Assembly: GCA_016721425.1 (NCBI GenBank)
Contig: JADKID010000016.1
Location: 1-64,000 of the forward strand
DNA: 64,000 bases
DNA from: Bryobacterales bacterium
Lineage (GTDB): Bacteria > Acidobacteriota > Terriglobia > Bryobacterales > Bryobacteraceae
Reading direction: 5' to 3'
Below the pieces are notes generated by a model. The model was given only the letters and a program-made list of their open reading frames with translations. It was not told where the DNA came from and searched no databases. The translations under genes and the position numbers were made by a program. Numbering within the stretch: the stretch's first letter is position 1; each line of letters opens with the position of its first letter. This document shows positions 51,149-61,276 of this stretch, piece after piece.

Positions 51149-52689
51149 ACGGCGCCGAGGTTCTGCTGCGGACCCTGATTGCCAACGGGGTGGATACGTG
51201 CTTCATGAATCCGGGCACGTCGGAGATGCAGTTTGTGGCGGCGCTGGACCGTGTGCCGGAGATGCGCGGGGTGCTGTGCCTGTTTGAAGGGGTCTGCGCG
51301 GGCGCGGCGGATGGCTTTGCGCGGATGACGGGTCGGCCGGCGGCGACGCTGCTGCATCTGGGGCCGGGGCTGGCCAACGGGCTGGCGAACTTTCACAACG
51401 CGCGGAAAGCGCGGTCGGCGGTGGTGAACATCGTGGGGGAACATTCCACCGAGCACCTGCGCTATGACGCGCCATTGACGGCGGACGTGGCGGCGTTTGC
51501 GCAGCCGGTATCGGGCTGGGTGCGGACGCTGGAGAGCGCGGAACGGATGGGCGAGGCGGCCTGCGAATGTGTGGGCGCGGCGAGATCGGCGCCGGGGCAG
51601 GTGGCTACGTTGATCATCCCGGCGGATCATTCGTGGAATGCGGGTGGAGCGCTGGGCGGGCGGGCGGACGTGGCAGCGCGGAGTGTGCCGGACGTGCGGC
51701 AGGCGCGGAGTCTGCTGGGGCCGGCGACGGGTTTATTGCTGAGCGGCAGTGCGCTGTCCGAGGAGGCCCTGGCGTGGGCGTGGCGGATCAGCGAGGCGAC
51801 GGGGACGCGCGTGTTTGCAAACCGGTACGCGGGGCGGATCCGGCGCGGGCGTGGGGTATTCGGAGTGCCGCGCGTGGCCTATTTTCCAGAGCCGGCCGAG
51901 GAGATGCTGGCGGGATTGAAGGACCTGATTCTGGTGGAGGCCGAGGCGCCGGTGTCGTTTTTCGGCTATCCGAACCGGCGGAGCACGCTGGCGCCGCTGG
52001 ATTGCCGGATGCACGTATTGGCGAAGCAGGATGAGGACGGGGCAGGCGCGCTGGCGGTGTTGGCGGCGGAGTTTGCGGATGCTTCGGTCCCGACGTTGGC
52101 GGCGGCATCGCTGCCGCAGGATGGCGCGCTGACGCTGGAGACGATGGGACAGACGATTGCGGCGCTGTTGCCGCGGGACGCCATCGTGTGCGATGAGATG
52201 GTCTCCTCCGCCGAGCCGGTGAATGCGTGGCTGGGCACTGCGGCGGCGCACGATCTGCTGCCGGTGACGGGCGGCTCGATTGGGCAGGGGTTGCCGGTGG
52301 CGGTGGGGGCGGCGGTGGCCTGCCCGGGGCGGAAGGTGATCGCGCTGGAGGCAGACGGCAGCGGCATGTACACGTTGCAGGCGTTGTGGACGATGGCGCG
52401 CGAACGGCTGAACGTGGTGGTGGTGATCTTCGCCAACCGGCGCTACCGGATTCTGGATGTGGAGATGAAGCGGACGGGGGCGGCGGTGATCGGGCCGAGA
52501 GCGGAAGAGATGGTGGACATCGGGCGGCCGGAGATTGACTGGGTGAGGATGGCGGAAGGGTTGGGCGTGCGGGCCGTGGCGGCGCGGACGGCGGGGGAGT
52601 TTTCGAGTGCGTTTGCGGAGGCGTGCGGGCGGCCGGGACCGTGCCTGATTGAGGCGATCCTGGCGCCCGCGAGCGCGTCTGAGCGTTAG
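51145..52689 (+). CDS. Thiamine-diphosphate-dependent acetolactate synthase-like enzyme
   Basis: 514 residues from GTG 51145. TPP-family order is clear: N-terminal pyrimidine-binding domain with catalytic Glu (CLFEGVCAGAADGFARMTGR), central domain (SGSALSEEALAWAWRISEAT), and a C-terminal pyrophosphate-binding domain (TGGSIGQGLPVAVGAAVAC, EADGSGMYTLQALWTMARE, NVVVVIFANRRYRILDVEM). The metal motif reads ADGSGMYT instead of GDGsf. It is like acetolactate synthase or benzoylformate decarboxylase. Coupled to the amidohydrolase; together they might degrade an acylated metabolite and use a 2-oxoacid, but no pathway is evident. Confidence 0.85.
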   Translation: MNGAEVLLRTLIANGVDTCFMNPGTSEMQFVAALDRVPEMRGVLCLFEGVCAGAADGFARMTGRPAATLLHLGPGLANGLANFHNARKARSAVVNIVGEHSTEHLRYDAPLTADVAAFAQPVSGWVRTLESAERMGEAACECVGAARSAPGQVATLIIPADHSWNAGGALGGRADVAARSVPDVRQARSLLGPATGLLLSGSALSEEALAWAWRISEATGTRVFANRYAGRIRRGRGVFGVPRVAYFPEPAEEMLAGLKDLILVEAEAPVSFFGYPNRRSTLAPLDCRMHVLAKQDEDGAGALAVLAAEFADASVPTLAAASLPQDGALTLETMGQTIAALLPRDAIVCDEMVSSAEPVNAWLGTAAAHDLLPVTGGSIGQGLPVAVGAAVACPGRKVIALEADGSGMYTLQALWTMARERLNVVVVIFANRRYRILDVEMKRTGAAVIGPRAEEMVDIGRPEIDWVRMAEGLGVRAVAARTAGEFSSAFAEACGRPGPCLIEAILAPASASER

Positions 52690-52693
52690 TGCG

Positions 52694-53446
<753 letters not shown>

Positions 53447-53497
53447 ACTGATATTCTACCCGTTCCGGACTGCTTCGTCTGAATCGAGATTTCTATC

Positions 53498-54943
53498 ATG
53501 CTACGACGCGATTTTCTCAGAGCCCTGCCACTTGCCGCCGCGCCTATTGTGAGGCCGCCGTCTCCCAATATTCTGTACATTCTGGCCGATGACCTAGGCT
53601 GGGGCGATCTGGGCTGCTACAACGCCGAATCGAAGATTCCCACGCCGAATCTGGACCGTCTGGCCGGGCAGGGGGTGCGTTTTACGGACATGCATTCACC
53701 CTCGTCGGTGTGCACGCCGACGCGCTACGGCATCATGACGGGGCGCTATTGCTGGCGATCTGAGCTGAAGAAGGGCGTGTTGCAGGGGTACTCGCCGAAC
53801 CTGATTGAGCGGGGGCGGCCGACTGTTGCGTCTTTGCTGAAGGGGCGCGGGTATGCGACTGGTGTGTTTGGGAAGTGGCATCTGGGGCTGGGCTCTCAGG
53901 CCAAGGCGGATTTTACGAAACCGCTGCATCCGTGCCCCAGCGATCACGGATTTGACACGTTTTACGGCATTCCAGCCTCGCTGGACATGCCGCCGTACCT
54001 CTGGATCGAGAATGACAGGGCCGTGGCGCCGCCCACTTTGGAGACGCCGGGTGACCACGGAATGGGCGACATCCGTGGGCGGTTTTTCCGTGGCGGGGCG
54101 ATAACGCCGGGTTTCGAGGTGGAAGACGTGCTGCCGACGATCGTCAGCAAAGCGGAGCGGTTTCTGAAGGCGCAGTCGGCCGCGAAGCCATTCTTTCTCT
54201 ATATGCCTCTGACCGCGCCGCACACGCCGTGGGCGCCGACCGCGGCGTTTAAGGGCAAGACGAAGGTCTCGACGTACGGCGACTTCGTCACGCAAGTGGA
54301 CGATAGCGTGGGGCGGATCCTGCGGACGCTGGAGGATGCGAAGCTCGCGCAGAACACGCTGGTTTGTTTCACTTCGGATAACGGGTCGCGGTGGCTGCAG
54401 GTGGACATCGAGGAGACTGGACACCGTGCCAATGCGGGCTGGCGCGGGATGAAGGCTGACATTTACGAGGCCGGGCACCGGATCCCGTTCATTGCCCGCT
54501 GGCCGGGGCGGATCCAGGGCGGCACGCAGTCGGCACAGCTTGGGTGTCTGACGGATCTGGCGGCGACGGCTGCGGAGCTTTCGGGGCAGACGCTACCGCG
54601 CGATGCGGCAGAGGACAGCTTCTCGCTGGTTCCGGCGATGATGGGGAGCAAGGCTGTGACTCCGTTGCGGGATGCGGTGGTGCATCACTCGGCGCAGGGC
54701 CTGTTTGGGATCCGGAGGGGGCCGTGGAAGCTGGCGTTGGGGCGCGGGTCCGGAGGATTTACGAAGCCGGTGACGATCGAGGTGAAGCCAGGCGAGCCGG
54801 CGGGCGAGTTGTACCATCTGGGCGACGATCCGGGCGAGACGCGCAACCTGTGGGCGGAGAAGCCGGCGGAGGTGCGCAGCCTGACGGAGCTGCTGGAGAC
54901 GTATCAGCGGGAGGGCCGCAGCCGGCCGGCGCTGAACCGGTAA
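53498..54943 (+). CDS. Exported sulfatase (arylsulfatase family)
   Basis: 481 residues, ATG start. The start MLRRDFLRALPLAAAPIV is Tat-like. The formylglycine motif is SSVCTPTRYGIMTGRY, with Cys72 to be oxidised (CxPxR); metal-site residues occur in LADDLGWGDLGCYNAE and FTSDNGSR. Segments TGVFGKWHLG and LYMPLTAPHTPWAP complete the family. Sulfatases of this type remove sulfate from polysaccharides; a formylglycine-generating enzyme is needed and is not in the window. Confidence 0.93.
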   Translation: MLRRDFLRALPLAAAPIVRPPSPNILYILADDLGWGDLGCYNAESKIPTPNLDRLAGQGVRFTDMHSPSSVCTPTRYGIMTGRYCWRSELKKGVLQGYSPNLIERGRPTVASLLKGRGYATGVFGKWHLGLGSQAKADFTKPLHPCPSDHGFDTFYGIPASLDMPPYLWIENDRAVAPPTLETPGDHGMGDIRGRFFRGGAITPGFEVEDVLPTIVSKAERFLKAQSAAKPFFLYMPLTAPHTPWAPTAAFKGKTKVSTYGDFVTQVDDSVGRILRTLEDAKLAQNTLVCFTSDNGSRWLQVDIEETGHRANAGWRGMKADIYEAGHRIPFIARWPGRIQGGTQSAQLGCLTDLAATAAELSGQTLPRDAAEDSFSLVPAMMGSKAVTPLRDAVVHHSAQGLFGIRRGPWKLALGRGSGGFTKPVTIEVKPGEPAGELYHLGDDPGETRNLWAEKPAEVRSLTELLETYQREGRSRPALNR

Positions 54944-55046
54944 GATGCCCAAGGGGGCACCGCTCCCTGACGGTCGCGGCTCTGAAACGGGGGCGGGGCG
55001 TGGTTGTTTGCCGCTTCAGCCGCCAAGCTCAAGGTAAAGGGTCCGG

Positions 55047-55478
55047 TTACGCGCTGGTCTTGGCGCAGAAGCGGTTGAAGGCGTCCGTGAGGAGCGCCGC
55101 GATTTCGGGGGCCTGGCGGCTCTCGATCTCAAAGCGGTGGAGCGCCCACACGACTTTGCCGTCGCGGAACAGCGCCATGGAGGGGGAAGACGGGGGGACG
55201 CCCTGGAGGTGTTGCGCGCGCAGGCGGGCCACGGCTTCCACATCGGCGCCGGCGAAGACGGTGGCGGCGGTGTCGGGCTTCACCGCGTTTTGCAGCGCCA
55301 TACCGACGGCCGGCCGGGCTTTACCGGCGGCGCAACCGCAGACGGAGTTGGTGATCATCAGCACGGTGCCGCTGGCGTTTATGACGGTGTCCACATCGGC
55401 GGCGGTGCGGGCTTCCTTCACGCCGAACTTGGTGAGGTCTTCCCGCATGGGGATAATCAACGGCTCCGGATAGGGCAT
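55047..55478 (-). CDS. Bacilliredoxin (BrxA/BrxB, YphP/YqiW family)
   Basis: 143 residues, ATG start. The family opening YPEPLIIPMREDLTKFGVKE and the active site NSVCGCAAGKARPAVGMALQ with Cys47 and Cys49 (CGC) are diagnostic. Later motifs are TVFAGADVEAVARLRAQH and SPSMALFRDGKVVWALHRFE. Bacilliredoxins remove bacillithiol or related low-molecular-weight thiols from mixed disulfides. No bacillithiol synthesis gene is nearby. Single gene, convergent with the sulfatase. Confidence 0.93.
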   Translation of the reverse strand: MPYPEPLIIPMREDLTKFGVKEARTAADVDTVINASGTVLMITNSVCGCAAGKARPAVGMALQNAVKPDTAATVFAGADVEAVARLRAQHLQGVPPSSPSMALFRDGKVVWALHRFEIESRQAPEIAALLTDAFNRFCAKTSA

Positions 55479-55490
55479 ACTCCTAGTCTC

Positions 55491-57794
55491 TCATGAATCT
55501 TTGCTAATTAGTACAGTCTCGCCGGGCTTAGTGATGCGATCCGTGGTTTTGCCGTGATGGCTGACTCGGCAGAGGCCGCCGAGGGTGGAGCGGATGGAGG
55601 CGGTGGTGAGCTTGCCGGCTTGCCAGGCGAGATCGACGGTGAAGCCGCCGCGGGCGCGGAGGCCGGTGGCCTTGCCATCGGGCCAGGCGGCGGGCAGGGC
55701 AGGGAGGAGGCGGATGAGGCCGTTGTGGCTCTGGAGCAGCATTTCGGCGATGCCGGCAGCGCCGCCGAAGTTGCCGTCGATCTGGAAGGGCGGGTGGGCG
55801 TCGAAGAGATTGGGGTAGCTGCCGCCGCCGGAGGTGTAGTTCGTCTTGTTGGTATTGACGCCGGCGGGAGCGAGCAGCATGGTGAGGAGTTTGTGGGCAC
55901 GGTCGCCGTCGCCGAGGCGGGCCCAGAGATTGATCTTGTGGGCGAGAGACCAGCCGGTGGAGGCGTCGGTGCGGCGTTCCAGGGATTGGCGAGCGGCGGC
56001 GGCGAGTTGCGGGGTCTCGTCGGGCGTGATCTCGGAGCCGGGGTAGAGACCCCAGAGATGGGAGACGTGGCGATGGGTGGGCTCGGGCTCGGGGTATTCT
56101 TCGAGCCACTCCATGAGGCGGCCGTCTGTACCGGCGCGGGAGGGAGCGAGGCGGGCGCGCTTGGATTCGAGTTCGGCGCGGAAGGCGGGCTCGATGCCGA
56201 GGATGCGGGATGCCTCGATGGTGGCGGTGAAGAGATAGCGGAGCAACTGCATGTCAACGGTGGGGCCCATGCAGACGTGGACGCGCTCGCCGGCTGGCGT
56301 GCGGAATGCGTTTTCGGGCGAGTTGGCCGGGGCGGTGACCAGCCATTTGTGGGAGGGCTCTTCGATGAGCATGTCGGCGTAGAAGCGGGCCGAGCCGCTG
56401 AGGGCGGGGTAGGCTTTGCGGAGGAAGGCCTTGTCGCCGGTGAAGAGGTAGTGATCCCAGATGTGCTGGCAGAGCCAGGCGGAGCCGGAGGTGGTGGCGC
56501 CCCAGGAGGCGCTTTCGCCGGGCGAGGTGAAGCCCCAGGGGTTGGTGACGACGTGGGCCACCCAGCCACGGGCGTTGTAGTATGCCTTCGCCGTCTTCGA
56601 GCCGGGCTCGATGAGGGAATCGATCAAGGCGAAGAGGGGGCTGTGCAGATCGGAGAGTGCGCCGGATTCGGCGTGCCAGTAGTTCATCTGCACGTTGATA
56701 TCGAGGTGCCAATCGCCGTTCCAGGGTGTCTGGATTTCCTCCGCCCAGATGCCCTGTAGATTGGCGGGCAGGCCGCCGGGGCGGGAAGAGGAGATCAGCA
56801 GATAGCGGCCGTACTGGAAATAGAATGCCGCGAGCGCGGGGCCGGGCGCGGTGCCGAGATCGAGAGAGACGCGGTTGAAGTACTTCTGGTAGTCGGCGGT
56901 GTGGGCGGCGAGTAGGGTTGCGTAGCTGGCGGTGGGGGCGGGGTCAGCCTGCTGGCGGGGGCGTCCGGCGAAGCCCGCGTAGGTGGTGGCGGCGGTGATG
57001 AAGAGCAGGACCTCGTCGGCGGCCTCGACGTGCAGGGCATCGCCGGCGGTAGAGACTTTGCCGCCTGTGGCGCGCACGGTGAGGCGGGCGTCGTACTTGG
57101 TGCCCTTCCCGTCCGTGCCGTTGTGGAGCTGGCCGGAGAGGCGCAGCGCGTTGTTGCCATCCGCGGTGATGGCGCCGCGTTCGGCCCGGCTCAGGCGGGC
57201 GTCGAAAGTGATGGCGCCTTTGCGGGAGGCGGTGAGGCGGAGCACGATGGCTTCGGCGGGTGCGCTGACGAAGGCCTCGCGGGTGAAGCGGATGCCATCG
57301 CGCTGGTATTCCATTCTGGCGACGGCGCGGGTGATGTCGAGCTCGCGGACGTAGGCGGTGCGTGTGCTGCCGGGGGCGAAATCCAGACGCAGGTCACCTA
57401 GAGTTTGATAGCAGCCGAACGGCACCTCCTTGCCGCTGCCATTGCCGGAGCCTTTGCCGGCGCAGATGAAGTGCTGATTGACGAGGCGCTCGGCTTCGGC
57501 ATTTTTGCCGGCGAGCAAGAGGCTGCGGATTTCGGGCAGATGCTGGGCGGCGCCTTCGCGATCGGCGTTCTGGCGCGAGCCGGACCACATGGAGCTCTCA
57601 TTGAGGATGATGCGCTCGTGGTCCACGCCGCCGAAGATCATCGCGCCGAGGCGGCCGTTGCCCAGCGGCAGCGACTCGGTAAAGCGCGTGGCTGGCGTGG
57701 TGAAGCGGAGGCAGCGTTGATCGGTCTCTCCGTCCGCTTGCCAGGAGGTGGCGGCCGCGCCCGCGAGGAGCTGCATCGCCGAGCGTCTGTTCAT
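55491..57794 (-). CDS. GH95-type alpha-L-fucosidase, exported
   Basis: 767 residues from ATG 57794; AGGAG six bases upstream decides the start against a longer open frame. A short Tat-like signal (MNRRSAMQLLAGAAATSW) is followed by the N-terminal beta domain (ESLPLGNGRLGAMIFGGVDH, ILNESSMWSGSR), linker and the (alpha/alpha)6 barrel with GGLPANLQGIWAEEIQTPWN, GDWHLDINVQMNYWHAESG, WGATTSGSAWLCQHIWDHYL and FQIDGNFGGAAGIAEMLLQS. These are GH95 landmarks. It hydrolyses alpha-1,2-linked L-fucose from glycans. It lies just downstream of the GT2 gene on the same strand, 10 bases apart, though no functional link is clear. Confidence 0.94.
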   Translation of the reverse strand: MNRRSAMQLLAGAAATSWQADGETDQRCLRFTTPATRFTESLPLGNGRLGAMIFGGVDHERIILNESSMWSGSRQNADREGAAQHLPEIRSLLLAGKNAEAERLVNQHFICAGKGSGNGSGKEVPFGCYQTLGDLRLDFAPGSTRTAYVRELDITRAVARMEYQRDGIRFTREAFVSAPAEAIVLRLTASRKGAITFDARLSRAERGAITADGNNALRLSGQLHNGTDGKGTKYDARLTVRATGGKVSTAGDALHVEAADEVLLFITAATTYAGFAGRPRQQADPAPTASYATLLAAHTADYQKYFNRVSLDLGTAPGPALAAFYFQYGRYLLISSSRPGGLPANLQGIWAEEIQTPWNGDWHLDINVQMNYWHAESGALSDLHSPLFALIDSLIEPGSKTAKAYYNARGWVAHVVTNPWGFTSPGESASWGATTSGSAWLCQHIWDHYLFTGDKAFLRKAYPALSGSARFYADMLIEEPSHKWLVTAPANSPENAFRTPAGERVHVCMGPTVDMQLLRYLFTATIEASRILGIEPAFRAELESKRARLAPSRAGTDGRLMEWLEEYPEPEPTHRHVSHLWGLYPGSEITPDETPQLAAAARQSLERRTDASTGWSLAHKINLWARLGDGDRAHKLLTMLLAPAGVNTNKTNYTSGGGSYPNLFDAHPPFQIDGNFGGAAGIAEMLLQSHNGLIRLLPALPAAWPDGKATGLRARGGFTVDLAWQAGKLTTASIRSTLGGLCRVSHHGKTTDRITKPGETVLISKDS

Positions 57795-57804
57795 GGGGGG
57801 GCTC

Positions 57805-58530
57805 CTATTTGTACAGGCCTTTGAGGTCGTTCCAGCGGACCTTCCACGGATCGAGGAACGCCTGCATGCCGTTCCAGAGGGAGACCTTGCTGCCCTCGGC
57901 GTTGAACCAGCGGACGGGCACTTCCAGGACGCGGAAGCCGTGCTTCTTGGCGATATAGAGGATCTCGACGTCGAAGCCGAAGCCCTCACTCTGCTGGCGT
58001 TGGGCGACGGTGCGGGCGGCGGCGCGGCTGAGCACCTTGAAGCCGCACTGCGTATCGCGGTAGGGCAGGCCGGTGGCAAAACGCATGACCAGATTGAAGG
58101 TGCGGCCGCTGAGCTCGCGGGCGAGAGACTGGTGACGGCCGACGAGCTTGCGATTGAGCGCGCGGGAGCCGATGGCGCCATCGGCGCCGGATTCCGCGAT
58201 GGCGGAGGCGAGCTGATCGAGCTCTTCGATGGGAGCGGAGAGATCGGCGTCGGTGAACAGCACCCATTCGCCGGAGGCTTCGGTCATGCCGTGGCGGACG
58301 CTGTAGCCCTTGCCTCGATTGCCCGGGTTCTCGATCAGCCGGATGCGCCGGTCGCGGGCTGCGAAGTCCCTGACAATGGCGGCGGTGCCGTCGCTGGAGC
58401 CGTCGTTGATGACAAGGACCTCCACAAAGTCAAAGGACTTGGTTGCGAGGTAGGCGCGCACGGTGTCGAGAGAGGCTGGCAGCCGCTGCTCTTCGTTGTA
58501 CGCGGGAATGATGATAGAAAGAGACCGCAA
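57805..58530 (-). CDS. Family 2 glycosyltransferase, dolichyl-phosphate glucosyltransferase-like
   Basis: 241 residues from TTG 58530, only 6 bases from a TATAAT at 58542-58537, so the mRNA may be leaderless or nearly so. GT-A fold: LSIIIPAYNEEQRLPASLDT, VLVINDGSSDGTAAIV, NRGKGYSVRHGM, the DXD metal site FTDADLSAPIEELDQL and FKVLSRAAARTVAQ, then VLEVPVRWFNAEGSKVSLW. This is the ALG5/dolichyl-phosphate glucose synthase-like group, which moves a sugar to a polyprenyl phosphate. No C-terminal membrane segments are seen. Confidence 0.85.
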   Translation of the reverse strand: MRSLSIIIPAYNEEQRLPASLDTVRAYLATKSFDFVEVLVINDGSSDGTAAIVRDFAARDRRIRLIENPGNRGKGYSVRHGMTEASGEWVLFTDADLSAPIEELDQLASAIAESGADGAIGSRALNRKLVGRHQSLARELSGRTFNLVMRFATGLPYRDTQCGFKVLSRAAARTVAQRQQSEGFGFDVEILYIAKKHGFRVLEVPVRWFNAEGSKVSLWNGMQAFLDPWKVRWNDLKGLYK

Positions 58531-58536
58531 CCGCCC

Positions 58537-58544
58537 ATTATAAT
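58537..58544. promoter_or_regulatory. Self-complementary -10 element shared by GT2 and lysS
   Basis: ATTATAAT is its own reverse complement and contains TATAAT on both strands (58539-58544 on +, 58542-58537 on -). It sits midway between the TTG of the minus-strand GT2 gene (58530) and the TTG of lysS (58569). No consensus -35 is clear in either direction. Confidence 0.6.
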
Positions 58545-58568
58545 AGGAGTTTCCCAAGGAGTTGTCTC

Positions 58569-60077
58569 TTGTCCGTTGAACAGGAACTGTTTGACCAGCG
58601 CTTCTCGCGCATTCGCGAAATCGAAGCGCTCGGCTATCGGCCGTACGGCCAGCGTTTTGAAGCATCCGTGACCATCCCCGAGATCCTGGCGGGCTACACC
58701 CCGAAGACCGCGGAAGAGCTGGAGGCGGCCCAGCCGCGCGTACGGATTGCTGGCCGCATCATGACGGTGCGGCGCATGGGCAAGGCCGGCTTCATGCACT
58801 TGCAGCAATCGGGTGAGCGGTTGCAGGTGTACATCAAGAAAGACGCCATCAACGAGACGGAGTTCCAGCTCTACCAGTTGCTGGATCTGGGCGACGTGAT
58901 CGGTGCGGATGGTTATCTCTTCCGCACGCGCACCGGCGAGCTCTCGGTTCATGTGGACTCGCTGACGTTTCTCTCGAAGAACCTGATGGGGCTGCCGGAG
59001 AAGTATCACGGGTTGGAGGATGTGGAGATCCGCTACCGGCAGCGGTATCTGGATCTGATCGCCAATCCGGACGTGCAGAAGGTGTTCCAGACGAGGGCGG
59101 CGGTGGTGCGCTCGTTCCGGCGGCAGTTGGAGGCGAAGGGCTTCACTGAGGTGGAGACGCCGATGATGCAATCGCTGTATGGCGGCGCGGCGGCGCGGCC
59201 GTTTGTGACGCATCACAACACGCTGGACGTGGACCTTTATTTGCGCATCGCGCCAGAGCTGTATCTGAAGCGGCTGATTGCGGGCGGCATGGAGCGGGTC
59301 TTCGAGATCAATCGCAACTTCCGGAACGAGGGCGTCTCGACGCGGCACAATCCGGAGTTCACGATGCTGGAGTTCTACCAATCGTATGCGGACTACCGCG
59401 ATCTGATGGACCTGACGGCGGAGTTGCTGCGGCAGGTGGCCATCGACGCGACGGGCGGCACGGTGGTGCCGTTTGGCGAGTTGGAGCTCGACTTCGGCAA
59501 GATGCGGCGCTACACGATGCGCGAGGCGGTTTGCGAATTCTGGAAGGGTCCGGTGAAGCCCACGATGGACGAGGTGAAGGACCCGGCGTGGCTGCAATCG
59601 CACTCACAGAAGGCGACCGCGGGCGAGTGCCTGGTGGACATCTTTGAGCGGCACTGCGAAGAGGCTCTGATCCAGCCGACGATCATCCACGAGTATCCGG
59701 TAGAGGTGTCGCCGCTGGCGAAGCAGAATGCGGACGATCCCACGATGACGGACCGCTTTGAGATCTTCGCGGCGGGCATGGAGATCGGCAACGCGTTCAC
59801 GGAGTTGAACGATCCGAACGAGCAGCGGCGGCGATTTGAGATGCAGCTGGCGATGAAGGAAAAGGGCGACGAAGAGGCGCACCAGATGGACGAGGACTAT
59901 CTGCGCGCGCTTTGCTATGGCATGCCGCCGACGGGCGGCGAGGGGATCGGCATTGATCGCGTGACGATGCTGATGACGAATTCGAAATCGATCCGCGACG
60001 TGATCCTGTTTCCGCTGTTGCGGCCCGAGGGCGAGATCGGCATCGCAGACTGGCTGCGTGAAGCATCGGCAAAGTGA
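58569..60077 (+). CDS. lysS: Lysyl-tRNA synthetase, class II
   Basis: 502 residues from TTG 58569, with AAGGAG 7 bases upstream. OB-fold anticodon domain (RIAGRIMTVRRMGKAGFMHL) and class II catalytic domain: motif 1 region FTEVETPMMQSLYGGAAARP, motif 2 RVFEINRNFRNEGVSTRHNP, motif 3 GYPTGGEGIGIDRVTMLMT-like (MPPTGGEGIGIDRVTMLM). It charges tRNA-Lys. Its stop overlaps the start of the LolC/E-like permease (GTGA), a frequent gene order in Acidobacteria and related phyla. Confidence 0.97.
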   Translation: MSVEQELFDQRFSRIREIEALGYRPYGQRFEASVTIPEILAGYTPKTAEELEAAQPRVRIAGRIMTVRRMGKAGFMHLQQSGERLQVYIKKDAINETEFQLYQLLDLGDVIGADGYLFRTRTGELSVHVDSLTFLSKNLMGLPEKYHGLEDVEIRYRQRYLDLIANPDVQKVFQTRAAVVRSFRRQLEAKGFTEVETPMMQSLYGGAAARPFVTHHNTLDVDLYLRIAPELYLKRLIAGGMERVFEINRNFRNEGVSTRHNPEFTMLEFYQSYADYRDLMDLTAELLRQVAIDATGGTVVPFGELELDFGKMRRYTMREAVCEFWKGPVKPTMDEVKDPAWLQSHSQKATAGECLVDIFERHCEEALIQPTIIHEYPVEVSPLAKQNADDPTMTDRFEIFAAGMEIGNAFTELNDPNEQRRRFEMQLAMKEKGDEEAHQMDEDYLRALCYGMPPTGGEGIGIDRVTMLMTNSKSIRDVILFPLLRPEGEIGIADWLREASAK

Positions 60078-61276
60078 CCTCATCCTTCGAGACATTCATC
60101 GCGGCCCGCTACCTGAAGGCGAAACGCCGGCAGGCGATCATCTCATTGATCACGGTGGTGTCCGTGCTGGGTGTGGCGGCGGGCGTGATGGCGCTGGTGA
60201 TCGCGCTGGCGATCAACAACGGGTTTCGCAGTTCGCTGCAAAGGAGTCTGCTAGGCGCGACGCCGCATGTGGTGCTGCTGGAGAAAGAGCCGTCGGAAGG
60301 CATTGCGGATTGGCGGGCGCTATGCGCGAAGCTCGGCAAGCTGGAGAACGTACGGGCGGCCGAGCCGGCGCTCTACGGCAAGGTGATGCTGAGCGGCCCG
60401 ATGCAATCGGCCGAGGCGACGGTGAAGGGGATGCCTCTGGACTCACCCGAATTCCGCGCGCACATCCGGCAGGGGGATGCGGCGAAGGCGGGGTTGATCC
60501 TGGGCTCGCAACTGGCGAAGCGGATCGGCATGCGCCCCGGTGACATGGTGACGCTGCTGAGCCCGCAGGGCTCGTTGACGCCGTTCGGTATGCGCGCGCG
60601 GCAGATACGCTTTCGCGTGGCGGCGATCTTTGAATCGGGCTTTTATGATCTGGACAATCAGTTCGCCTTCACCACGGTGGCCGAGGCGCAGCGGATCTTT
60701 TCGCTGGGTGACGTGGTGAATTCCATCGAGCTGCGATTGACGGATCTGGAGCAGGCGCCGGCCACGGCGCGGCTGGCGGAGAGCGTAGCGCCGAAAACGC
60801 TGGGCGCGACGAACTGGATGGAGCAGAATCGTCAGCTGCTGAGCGCGTTGAAGATGGAGAAGCGCGTCTCGGTGATCACCATTTCCCTGATCCAACTGGT
60901 GGCGGCGCTGAATATTCTGACGGCGCTCTTCATGATGGTGATGGAGAAGCGGCGGGACATCGCCGTGTTGATCTCGATGGGCGCGCGGCGCTCGCAGATT
61001 GCGCGGATCTTCATCAGCCAGGGCCTGATGATTGCGACTGCCGGCATCGTGCTGGGCCTGGTGCTCGGCTATGGTCTCTCTTTCCTGGCCGGCCACTATC
61101 AGTGGATTGCGCTGGACGAGGAGATCTACTCGCTCTCGTACGTGCCGTTTGAGCCGAACCCGTGGGACGCCCTGTGGATCATCGGCGCCGCGTTGTTAGT
61201 GTCCCTGGCGGCGACGCTGTATCCGGCGCGCGCGGCTACTAAAATCACGCCCGTGGAGACGCTGCGTTATGAGTGA
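60074..61276 (+). CDS. LolC/LolE-type lipoprotein-releasing ABC permease
   Basis: 400 residues from GTG 60074. TM1 (AIISLITVVSVLGVAAGVMA) follows the family motif FETFIAARYLKAKRRQ; a large periplasmic domain (residues about 50-260, including QSAEATVKGMPLDSPEF) precedes three C-terminal helices (LIQLVAALNILTALFMMVME, QGLMIATAGIVLGLVLGYGL, LWIIGAALLVSLAATLYPAR) and the ending TKITPVETLRYE. It moves lipoproteins out of the inner membrane to LolA with LolD. The candidate ATPase is the gene at 10826. It overlaps the next gene by 8 bases. Confidence 0.92.
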   Translation: MTSSFETFIAARYLKAKRRQAIISLITVVSVLGVAAGVMALVIALAINNGFRSSLQRSLLGATPHVVLLEKEPSEGIADWRALCAKLGKLENVRAAEPALYGKVMLSGPMQSAEATVKGMPLDSPEFRAHIRQGDAAKAGLILGSQLAKRIGMRPGDMVTLLSPQGSLTPFGMRARQIRFRVAAIFESGFYDLDNQFAFTTVAEAQRIFSLGDVVNSIELRLTDLEQAPATARLAESVAPKTLGATNWMEQNRQLLSALKMEKRVSVITISLIQLVAALNILTALFMMVMEKRRDIAVLISMGARRSQIARIFISQGLMIATAGIVLGLVLGYGLSFLAGHYQWIALDEEIYSLSYVPFEPNPWDALWIIGAALLVSLAATLYPARAATKITPVETLRYE

